64,000 nucleotides of DNA, taken from an uncultured Bacteroidales bacterium (lineage in GTDB: Bacteria; Bacteroidota; Bacteroidia; Bacteroidales; Paludibacteraceae). Location of the stretch: NCBI GenBank assembly GCA_937910305.1, contig CALEPS010000188.1:1-64000 (forward strand), written 5' to 3'. A program made the position numbers and the translations under genes. The notes under the pieces are model-generated. The model ran no database searches, was not told the DNA's origin, and worked only from the letters and a program-made list of their open reading frames with translations. Positions 42,101 through 54,100 of this stretch are shown here, piece after piece (position 1 is the stretch's first letter; the number at the start of each line of letters is the position of its first letter).

Positions 42101-45100
42101 GACGCAGTTTGTCCCACTGACGCTGTGCGGCTTTGGCTTGGGCATCCACCATGTGGTCCATGATCGTATTCACCTCGGTGCTAATATCCTTCTTGCCTAT
42201 CGCATGTACTATCTGCGTAGCGATACGGCGTGTCGTGTCCGGCATGTACTGTGCCCAAACGCCGTTCTCTTGGAGCAGCGTGTTGTAGAGGTTGAGAAGC
42301 GCATCGACCACCTTACGGTCATAGTCGGACTGCATCCGCATCGCCGCACGAATACCTTTGAGGTCGGCGGTCACTTTCTTGAGTGCGGACTGCATGATGT
42401 TGTAGTTATTGTTCGCCTGCTGTACCAGCGCCTTGGTCACCGTCTCGCTCCGGCTCAATGTCGAAGGATTATTCACCGAGAAGCGGATGTCGTTATTATC
42501 CTTACTGAACTCACCGCTATTGTTCGTCGCACTCTTGATTTGGTTCGGGGAGAATACCACGTACTCATTATATCCGTTACCCTTGCCTACTATCACACCA
42601 TCATTTCCGTTCTCTCGTAAAGCGTTGGTGAACTCTTGGCTACCAATCATTGTGCTGATTAAATAGTTGAGACTACCAGGGATTAGGAATGATTTGTCTG
42701 CAATAGCATCGTCTCTTACTTTGCGGCGTGCGGAGTCAGGACGATAGAAGGACGATATGCGTTCAATCTCTGCATCGTGCTTTCCTTCTTCCATCTCGGC
42801 ATTAACAGCATTGACAATATCATTATATTCGCCTACTGTTATATTCTTTCCGTTCTCGTTAAGGACAATCTTCCGCAAAGCCGGAGTATTGAAGTGCTCA
42901 ACAATAAACGCTGATATGTCGTCCGGCATGTAGTCTTCCATCACAAACGGTTTACGCATGTTCAGATATACTTGCATGTGGCTCTTTCCGTAGATGTCGG
43001 TATTGCCACGGTCTCCGAAATAGAACCCTGCACCAAATATGCCTCTATCTCCAGAGTTCTCTCCTAATCTATTTATATCAAACGTAGTAAACTCGTTAGG
43101 CGTGGAGTGTTCTACCACCAACGGCTTGCCATCTGCATCTACAACCTTGCTTGCGTGCTCGGGGTCGTTCTGCCAATCGCCGAACCATGCCTTGAACTTA
43201 TCGGTAGTCGTTTGGTCGTCCTCGTTAGCGATACCATTTTTATCGTTCTCACCACCCGTCACGCTGAACCGGATATGGTCGCCGAGTTCCGTTCCATTGA
43301 GCATATCCCACAGTATGCGGTCGGCAACTTGCTTGGCGGAATCGAAATGCTTGATGCCGAACAGGTTCACACCTACCCAATGCCAGAAGTCCGCAAGGGC
43401 TTTCTTGGCGCGGTTGATGAGTTGGCGCACCTTGGCACCACGCAGCACAGAACCGGACTGCTCCGCCTCGTACTGCTCCTCTTTCGCCCACTCTTCCATA
43501 CGTGCTGCACCGCGTTGTCCACTGTAGCGTGCCAGCGCCTCGGAACAGATAGCGTCGTCGGTAGTCAGTCCCTGGTAGTTCGGGTCGTTCACCACCTCGT
43601 CCCAGAACGGCATGCCTTTGAAGATGTCCACGATAGACTGCCAGCCCTCGCGGTTGTTGCGCATCATCGCCTTTGCCCAGATATGGCTGTACTCATGTAT
43701 CGGTGAATTAGGGTTCAGTCCGTCCTTGGTCAGATAGATTCTGTCCCCTATCGCCCAACCATACAGCGTTCCATCGGGAGTGAGCATGGCTTCACGGGTT
43801 CTGCCGGACGGAATGATATTACCGTTAGCGTCACGATAGATACGTCTGCCGTGGTATTGATCCTCAACAACCTTATCGGATGTATAGATAGCATTATTGG
43901 TCATGTCCGGCACAAGTTTACCCTTATACTCGGAAATATCCGTTCCAATTGGTAATTGCGACAGCTCTGCACGTGTTTTGTCGGCTACCTCATAATTACC
44001 TGCGGCAAGTTCCGCCTTACTGATAGAGCGAACCGGCACATACGAATTACCTTGCCACTCGCCCTCTGCCAATCCGAGGCGTTCCAATATCTGTCCGTTC
44101 TCTGCTGCGAAGCCGGGCAAATCAACACCCCAACGGGCATTGTTGCTCATGTGGTTGCTAAACCGAACCTTAACGGATGCGCCGTTGTTCTTATTGGTAT
44201 AGGTCACATAGACGCTTTCGGTGGTGCTTGCCTTGCTTACTCTTGCTTCTATCTGCGGATAGTCCGGGAACTGCCGCACTTCATACGGCATGTGCCATGT
44301 TCCATCACCTATTTGGAAACCATCACGGTCACGGCGTGTTTCTTTCTCCGAACCGTCTTCGGGCATTTGTTCATCGGTAGCGAGGAATACATCAAGGTCG
44401 GTATTGTCGTTCAGTACCTCAACGAGTGCGGCGGTAGCGAGTTGCTGCGCCTCGGTCTGGTTGGCAAACTGCGGATAGTCGAGGTTGGTGATCTGCGCCT
44501 CCGGCGTGGTCTCTTCCTCGTCGTCCTGCTCGTTGAGTGTCACGGCACGGCCGGAAGACATATTCGCGTACTTGGCTTCTTTCTCCGCCACACGGGCTAT
44601 ATACTGACTGCGGGTCTCGTTAGGCTTGGGAGCTATGGTATTATTCGGGAATCTGTTAGGGAAGATTTCACTTAAAGGTTGCTCCCACTTGCCTACAAAT
44701 CCTCTAATAATAGTATTTCCGTTAATGCCTATTTCTCCTGCTAAATCAGATAGTGTTTCGAAACCTTGTTCGAAATTCTTTTGTCCTATAGATGGAGCAA
44801 AATGAATTATACCATTTTTATATGCGCCTCTTTTTGAATATCCAATCCAACCTCTTGCAAAATCATCAAACGGCTCTTCTACACCCGATTTGGCCAGTTC
44901 TTCCGCATGTGACTCGTATTCAATGCTTGCTCTTTCTTTGCCTAAGACCAATGTGCCTGTTTTTGGATTATACATAAACCTTCTGTTATATATTGTGGAA
45001 AGGTCTATGTTTTCTTTGTTCAAGTTTATCGTTTGAACACCATCAATCGCATTAACAGTCGGCTTACGACCACTAATAGAGAACATCGGTTGCCCCTCCA

Positions 45101-48100
45101 GCACGCTTTCTCGCATCTCCGGCGTGATGTCGATAGCGTGCATGGTCTGATAACCGTCCTCCAACTGCGGCATCGTCACCTCGCCAACCTGCACACCCCA
45201 TTTCTTGCCGTACTTCTGCATGAACCGTGGCAGTATGTCATCATAGAAGCCTTTCATACCGTCATAACCAACACGCAGACCATCGCCTTGGAAGGTCTCA
45301 TCCACAGGCATCTCCTTTAGGCGTTTTGCTAAATCCTTGCCAAAGATGTCTGACATAGACTTGCCGTTATACTCACGATCATACTCGTCAGCATACATGC
45401 CGTTCTCGTCAAACTCCAGCGTCATCATTAGCCCGCTTGTCGGATAAACCTCGTAGGTGTTTTCGTCAGTCTTGACGATATGGTCAATCTCCTTGCCGAT
45501 GTCGTAACGCTTGGCTTGTTGCTCGCCGGTAGTCCATGCTACTTTGTCGTAACCGTTCTCCGCAGCAAAGCGCAAAATACGCTTCATCGCCAACTCATGC
45601 CAGTTTTTCTCAAACGGTGCAGCAGGAATAGCGCTTACGGGTATATTCTTCTTGAACTCTTCCCATCTGTCGTACAAATTCTCGTACTTTTCTTGTAACT
45701 CCGTATGCTTAGATTTCTCTTCGGGGGTTAAAACATCAAGCATTTCACCTCTCGTCCGTACTTGATTTTCGTACTTCTTCCATAACTGATCTCTATAGTC
45801 ATGGTACTCCAGTTGTGCCTTTGACGTTTCCTTTTCTAATTGACGATACTTGATAGCTGTCTCACTATCCACATACCCCCTCTCTCTACCCTCTTGATGC
45901 CGTTTGGACTGAATCTCGTCGATAACCAGCACATCCGCCAACTCCTCGCCGTTCTCGCCATACTTAATCTTATGAGCGTCTCCGAAACGAACCCAAGCAA
46001 TAGCCTTTCCTGGTCCTGCATCGCCGAAGTGAATCTCATCATTCTCGTTCCATTCCTCAATATCAGGAACTATAAGAGCTATTTCACGCTTATTCTCCAA
46101 GCCCCAAGTGGTATAACGCAAGCGGGTCTCGTTGATGTTTCTCGGGCGACCTTCCGAATCAGCTTCCCATTGAGCATAGTCGCTGTCATTGTCGCGCATC
46201 AACTCATCGCCAACCGCATAATAGCCCATTGAGAAATCATCGCCGTATTCCTCAATCATTCTGTCCCATGCTACCTCGTTCGGATCTTCCTCGCCTGCCT
46301 CAACTGCCTCGTCATAGTACCGCTTGAACTCGTCCTTGCGTTCGAGGAATAAGGCATCTTCCTCATACTCCCCATATTCCTGTTCCTCAATCTGGATCTT
46401 GTGCTCACGGATATAATCAAGAATATCCTGCTTGGAGATAGTGAACTTCTTGCTTGCTTCGCCAAGGCGTACTACAAACTGACTGCGGGTCTCGTTGGGT
46501 TGCAACTCCACGGTCGGACGCTGCTGTGCCAACCAATCGCTCAGACCGATCCATTTGTCCTCACCGGCTTTCAGTCCGCCCGCTTTCTCTATCATCGCAC
46601 GCCATTGTTCCGGCGTAGCCTTCTCCTGCTTGATACCCTCCACCGCACGCTCTGCGTTGCTATAGAAGATGTCATTGTTCTGATTGCTGATAGAGAAACG
46701 GATGTCATCATTCTCCTCGCTGAACGAACCGTCATTGTCGGTAGCCGACTTGATTTGGTTGGGAGAGAAAGCAACGTACTCACCATTTAGATCACCGTCA
46801 AAATATACTCCGTCATATCCATCGTCGATAAGTTGCTGCGTAAAACGTGCGCTTTCCTCTCTATCTTCCAACTCCGATAGTCGTTCCATATCTTCATTTG
46901 TAGCAAAATATGGCTCACGGATATTAAGGAATGTATTTAGAACACGACCTCCTTGTGCATAGCCTGCTGCGTAGTCATCATTCTTTGTGAAGAAATAAAA
47001 CCCTCTTCCAAGCCATCCGGCATCGTGTTGCTGTTGTCTATTCTCGTCAAAAATAGTAAACGAGTATGGAGTTCCATGCTTTGCCACCATCGGCTCGCCG
47101 TTCTCATCCAAGACCTTGCTGGCGTTCTCCGGGTCATTTTCCCAATCGCCGAACCAACGCTTGAACGAACGCAGACGTACTTGCAGCCATTGACGCTCAT
47201 TGAGGTTGGAACGCTTGCCGTTGGGGGCTTTCATAAACGTACCATCAGCCAATGCTGCGTCCTTTATCTGCTGCATCTCCTCACGTGCCGCCTTGGTCAG
47301 CGTGCGGTCAGTATCAAGCCCACCGCTTACGGAGAAGCGTATGCCCTCGTCATCGGTGGCTTGTAGTGTAGCTGCACGACGCGCACCCTCTTCTTTCGGG
47401 TCGTACTCGAACAGCGTCAGACCGGCTTTCTCCAGTCCGTCACGCAACTCCGTCGGCAGATCGTTCGGCACAACGGCATTACGGAACTCATCCAAATACA
47501 CCGGACGACGGAACTTCGTCTCGAAATAACGGCTCGGTAAGTTGGCAATACGATCTTTCATTTCTGCGATGCGTCCTGCCCACTCATTGTCTGCCTGTAT
47601 CTGATAACGATACTCGCGGTTGAGGTACGCTATCGGGTCGGCTTTCATCATCGCCTCCTGAATACGCATCAACGCATTATCCACGGCGATAAACGGATTA
47701 TCGTCCAGACCGTAAGCGTGTCCGTCCTTTTGTGTATAGTCACGGAAATCAATACCGAGGCTCGTCCAATCGTGTCCTACCTCCTCGTATGCCGTCTTGA
47801 TCTTCTCTTCTTCGGGTTCAAGGATGTCCTTATGCTTGCGGATTTGGTTCAGCGTACGGAACTTAGGCATCAGCATAGATTTGGTCTCACTTACTCCTGC
47901 ACCTTCACGCCAGTTGGTGTCGCCCTCTTTATTCATCAGGCGGCTTGCATTCTCAATCGTGTTAGGAAGATAGCGGCGGTCGCCATCTCTCGTCCATCCT
48001 GCAAAGATAACCTCGTTATAGCCGAGTTTGTCTATTTCTTTCTGCAGCCACGCCTCGAATGCCGGACGCATACCCTCGGTGTCGATGATAGTCTGCGCTT

Positions 48101-51100
48101 TCTCAATCGTTCTGCCGTAGTTCTCTTTGCCGGCATCACGACCGTCCTGCATGATACGATAGAGTGCGGAATCATAGGCCGCGAATGACCAATGCTCTCC
48201 CCATCTGTCTTCCATGTAGTTAGCCGCACCGTCCTTACCCTCGGAGCGCATACGAGCCACCATCTCCTTGCGTTTGTCAATCTTCTCTTGGTCGCCGTAC
48301 TGCTCCAGCCACAAGTTGAACTCTGCCAACTGCTCACCCTCTAACTTCTCGTAGGCATCATACGACGAACTGTCATAGAAGCCCGGATATTCCATACCGA
48401 GACGTTTGTAGATGTCCTCTATAGATATATTAGGATAACGGCGCGGCGTTAACTCAATCGGCAGTTCACGTCCTTGCTGTGCCAGATAGACATACTCCAG
48501 ACCACTATAGTTGCGGTTCTTATCCATATAGTCACGGACGTTGTTCTGAATAGCAAAAGCCAAGTCCTCCGGAAGACCCTTTGTGAGTTCGTCTAATCTC
48601 TTTGCCGTCTCTTTACCCGCACGATACTCTACGTTCGGGTACATCGGAGTATAAGCGTCACCGGCATAGGTTCCGGCATTACGCCCTGACTCGCTATCCA
48701 CCAGCGACGAAGGCATCACTAACGATACCTCACCATAGCCGTGGTGGTTCTGACGCGCCAAATCAATAACCGCAGCAGACGGATTAGCCAAGCCGCCCAT
48801 CTTCAATGCCTTGCGCAGCTTCTCTGCGCTGATGTTATGCAGACCGACCAGCGTGTTCTTACCTACCGGAATAGTCTGCGTGCCACTAACCGACAGACGC
48901 AGATCATCGGGACTCTTGTAGTAATGGATAGCGCCGGCATCGCTCTTGTCGGCTTTGGCTGCTTTGAGTGCGGCGCGGTTGGCATCCAGATCGGTGCTCA
49001 CACTGACACCCATATCCTCCAAGCGATCCACCAACGCGCCACCTATCTCAGTGTCGGCGGCTTCAAATTTAGTAGAACTTACTTCTCCGGCTGCGGGAAC
49101 TCCATCCCCTCTGCCTTCAGTTCGTCGTAGGCTTTGTTGATCAGTGTCAAACCCTTCTCGTCCCAATCCTCCTTCGGATTGCGTTCCTGAATCTGCGCTG
49201 CTCTCTCTGCTACTACTTTCGGCACTGTGATTGTCAGGTGCATTTCGCCTTGCCATAGCGAAAGCTTCGATACCTCGTTGTTCATTATTAATGGATTTTA
49301 TTATGTCAATTAACTCGTCTTTAACACCAAATGCACGCAAGGCTGATTCCAATTCGGCATCATCTTTAGCCTTGTAAGCCTCTTCCATCGCAAAGGATAT
49401 GAACTCATCGGCTACAATAGAATGTTTCTGCTTGTTATAGAATGGGGAGTTGCTAAATTTCTCTAATAAAGACTTCAACTCACTCTCCGGAGCCACATCC
49501 TCGACCTCTTTAACGCGCTTAATATCCTTTCGTGTTAAGTCATGTTGACGCTCGTGAACATACTTTGTTCTTGCACGCTCTGCATCCGGAAGATTATCTA
49601 TATCAAGGCACACATATCCGTTAAGATAGAAGCCTTCTATATGTCCTCCGTTCACTACGAGGCTTTGTGCCTCTGCGATAGCATCTGGTGTCGCGCCTAT
49701 ATTCCTTAATGTCTCTACAAGCGTAGAGTTATCAAACAAGATAGGCTTGTGCTCCTCGTCGGCAATGCCGTTCAGATAATCCGTTAACTGTTCGCGTTGG
49801 GTTGGTCGAACTTCTCCCAGTCCTCGTTCTTGTCCGACTCCAGAGCTTCCTTGATTCTCGCCTGCAATTCCGGCGTTATCTCCAGCTCCTCCGGCTTCTT
49901 CTCCAGATACTCCCTCAGAGCCGACTTCGGATAACCCGGCTCCTTCAGTACTGCCTCGATTCTCGCCTCCAGTTCGTCCTCCCAATCCGCCGCGTCCAGT
50001 AGTTCCAGCCCCCGTTTGCTCCAATACTCCGGGTTCCTTCCCCTGATCTCGCCCATTTTGCGGGCTATGTCCCTGCGAATCTGTACGGACATCCGCAGGT
50101 CGTCTTGCGTTACCGAGACGCTCACTTTGTCCCAGTCGTTCATCGTTTTCTCGTTGTTCATTATTGATAGATTTTATAATGTTAATCAACTCGTCATTAG
50201 CACCTGCTGCCCTCAATATGCTCTCTAATTCCTCATCACTTTCTACAGCATAAGCCTCTTCCATACTGTAAGAAATAAACTCATCGGCCAATACATCATG
50301 ACTTTCATTACTATAAGCACCTCCAGATTGTGATAATACTTCTACTAACACATCCAACTCTTCTCTGCTCGCAGCACGCATCACGCGCTCTATTTGCTCT
50401 TTAGTCGTGAGTAGATGCTGACGCTCATGTATGTATTTCGAACGCGCTTTTTCGGTAGTATCAAGTCCATCAGTATTAAGGTATAATTTATTCTTGATAG
50501 TAAAGCCATCAAAGGTCTTTCCGTTCGCGAGTTGATTTCGTACGTACTCTATCTTTCGAGGACTTGTACCAAGTTGGATTAACAAATCAATAAAGTTATC
50601 GTTCCCGTACAGTTCAAACGGATGTGCCTCGTCGGCTATCGTATTCAAATAATCGGTCAACTCCTTGCGGTGTTTCTCCCGACGGGCTTCATCTACGGAC
50701 TTGTAGTCAATGCCGAATATCTGCTTGATGGCTTCTTTATGAGGAATAGCCGGGGTGTCACCAAATAAACTGCCTGTCGTTCCCTGTACCGCATCATAGT
50801 ACGCATTCAGCGCCTTGGCAATCTCTGTCTGCTTGCCGTATTTGAACAGCGTAGCTAATTCGAGCGCAAAGTTACTAAATTTTTCTGAAGGTACAAAATT
50901 TTCGGCATCAAAATCGCTCGGAAATTGCATTTGTAGTGCCCAAGAGCGCATTGCTGCCCTTATTTCCTGTTCGTTTCGACCGTTTTTAACCTCTGCCGAC
51001 TGATGTAACGCACGATATAACGCACCTATCGCTTCCTGAATGTCAGGTACCAATCGGCTTTCTTCCGGCGACTGCAGGTCGCGCACTATCGTTTGCAGTA

Positions 51101-54100
51101 TCGCTTTCTGGGCCGTGACGGGAATATCGTCGAACATAATAGGCAGGTTGTCACTCTCTGCGTTTTGGAACAGTACCTGTTTGAGCACTCCCTGCAATGC
51201 CGCTTTCGCTTCGGCGGTCAGATTACCACGGCTGTCAAAAGCAGACTGCATCTGCGCATCGCTGATGATACCTAACTTCTGAAGAAACTCTAACGCCGGT
51301 CTGCCGTTGCGTAAGGTCAAGTCCGCCAAAGTAGCTTCATCATCCTCGCTCCGCAATAGAATCTCCGAGAAACGCTGAATCCTGTCGCCTAACTGATTAG
51401 CCGTCACCTGCGGGTCAATCAGCTGCACACCTCCTGTCTCCAAGTCGGTCGCTTTCTTCTGCCATAACTGAATAGCCTGCTCGTCTGTCACGTTATCCAA
51501 CATGCGGACATCAATCACATCGTTATTGCGGATAGTCTCTATATCGGTTTCAGTATATCCCAAAGCCTCAGCATTGTCAATCAGATACTGCTTGTATTTG
51601 GCTACGCTCTCCGGGTGCGACTGGTACATCTTGATCAGCGCATCGAGACGGTTGTTACCCTGCACGGCTTCGCCGCGTCCATTCAGCACCGGAGCACCTA
51701 CATACGCCGTGGCACCCTCTACAATCTCGTCGGGGTGTATATTCTGCGCCATCATGTCGGATGTCACTTTGCTTACTTGGTCGCGACGGTCTTTAGGCTG
51801 TGCCTCGCTGATGAAGAATGCCGGATTACGCTGACCGTTGATATGGCTTGGCTGTGCCATGCTTACAGGTATCAGCACATGGTGCGCCTCCGCTGCTCCG
51901 TTCTGCCCTTTGGCAAACTGTACCGTCACGGCCTTACCTGTTGCCAGCGGTTGCAATGGCTCTTGGCGGTGGATCACCCGACCGTTCACCACATGGAAAC
52001 CTCTGTTGCGGGCATCACGGTCGTTATCCTCACTGAAATCAGGTACACCTTTCTTCAACTCCCTGTCAATACGTTCCTGCTCCAACCGTGCGGCTTCCGC
52101 TGCTGCTGCCTGCTCTCTGGCTATGCGGGCGGCTTCCTCTGCCGCTCTGCGCTCTGCCTCCGCTTGGGCTCGCTGCTCACGCTCGGCAATAGTCAGATAA
52201 CTCTTGGCTTTTTCTCTCGCCTCCGTCAGTTTGTCCAAACGGTCTTGCAACGCCTTCTTTTCTCGGTCAATGAGTTCTTGCTGCGCATTGAAATCGGCTA
52301 TGCCGTTATAGCGCGTCACTTTCTTGCGCTCGGCGGCTTTCAGCTGGCTTTGTGTGTTGGCTATTTCTGCTTCAAGGAATTTATCCACTCTCTCTCTGCT
52401 CCCCATGAACTCAACCGCTGCTCCGGCGTAGTCTGCCGCAGTCATTTTGTCAAGGACCGGTTCTACCGGCGCAGCGGGCTGCGCAGCTTGCGATTGTTGG
52501 GGCGCTTGCTGGTGGCCGTCCTGCTGTTGGGTTTCTGTAGGTGCTGCCGGTTGTTGCTTTCCTTCAATAAGCGCATACCCCTGCTCCGCCATCTGCTCCG
52601 GGGTGACTATATTGGTCATGCCCTGCGCATCTTGATACGAATAGGTGCCGTCGCCGTTATCGGTAGCAGTTATCTCCTCCGTATCGTTCACGAAAATCGC
52701 CGTTCCCTCCGGCAACTGCTCTTGCACTCGCTCCACGGCGGCTTGCTCGGCGGCTGCCTGATCCATGCGGTTGGCTACCTCCGTCCGGATAAACGTGTCC
52801 GGCGTGCCGGGCGTGGCAGTCAGGTTCAGATCCTTGGCGTTCTCCTGTGTCACCGTGCCGTCCGACCACTTGACCGTTACCACATCGTTATTGGTGATAC
52901 GTCCTTTCTCGTTTATCGCGGGACTGACCGTACCAACCACGAATCCTTGCCGCTCGGCATCGCCAGCCATCTGAACGGGATAGACATTACCGTCATCGTG
53001 CGTCCGCTCTCCGTAGTACTGCGTCACCTCTGCCGTCATCCTCTGCTCCGGTGTCATCTCCTCCGCCTGCTGGGGACCCGAACCGCCACCTTCTTCTATT
53101 GCCCGCCTATCGGTTCTTTCGTTATTTCGCGGCATATATTCGTTCAAACGATTCAGATAGCTCTCAAAGATAGTTTTATCCTTGGCACTCAATCGGCTGT
53201 ACTCTCGACTCAACAGCTTCGACAAATCATCTATAGAAACACCTTGCTCGCGCGCTACTTGCTCGCGCACACCTTTCAATATATCACTTCCCTTTATGTC
53301 CTCTGCCAGATATTTCTCCATCTGACTGCGGATAGCACGCTCTATAGGTGTCAGACTACCCTCGTCCGCACTCAATACACGATACGCATCTTCACGCGAT
53401 AACTGCGGGTAGTTCTCTATCGTCTTGGCTATTGCTCCGTCGGTAACCTCCTGCATCTTCTCTGCAAAACCTCGGGTGCGGATGATGCCCTCTACCCACT
53501 CTAACATATTGTTACGCGTAGCACCGTACTGACGAACACGATAAGCCTCCGCCGCCTTTTGCGTATCGAACTTACGAGTCTCATAAACCATGCCGCCGTT
53601 ATCATAGGTCTTCACTACATAACCGTCAGCACCGGATTCTATATCACCCACGTAGATAGGACTCACATGAGCATCAACCTTGCCATACAGCAACGATGCT
53701 AACTTATACTTGGCTTGCGTGTCTATACGCTCGTCTGCGGAGATGTCGTTCAATACCCTGTAATACTCTTCCAACGAACCAAACTCCTTGCCTCCGTTCA
53801 GGCTCTTCAGTATCGTATAAGCATCCTTTCCTTCTATTCCAGCGGCATTAAACTGCTCAATCTCTTCTCTCGTCAAGGTATGCGCCATCGGATCCTGACG
53901 CATCGCCTCCCATGCTTTGCGCAGTCCTCCGGCCTTACTTGCGGTCTTCAATCCGCCTTGGATGTCAAAGAACAACTGCATAGCCGCAGCATTAGCATAC
54001 TCGTTACCCCAATCGACATCGTTTAACGAACCGCCTTGCAGAATATGACTCGCCACTCCGCTACCTACCATAATATTGGTTCCTGAGGCGAAGTGCGTTG

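Noticed and set aside
48032..48337. Another out-of-frame minus-strand ORF (101 codons) in the giant gene
   Set aside because: Its product is Arg/Ser/Trp-rich and resembles nothing else in the window, unlike the two homologous MNNE proteins.
51615..53402. A long open frame (595 codons) on the plus strand inside the giant gene
   Set aside because: It is antisense to the strongly coding giant frame, its product is rich in Leu, Arg, His and Cys without domain patterns, and no promoter is present. It follows from codon bias of the opposite strand.
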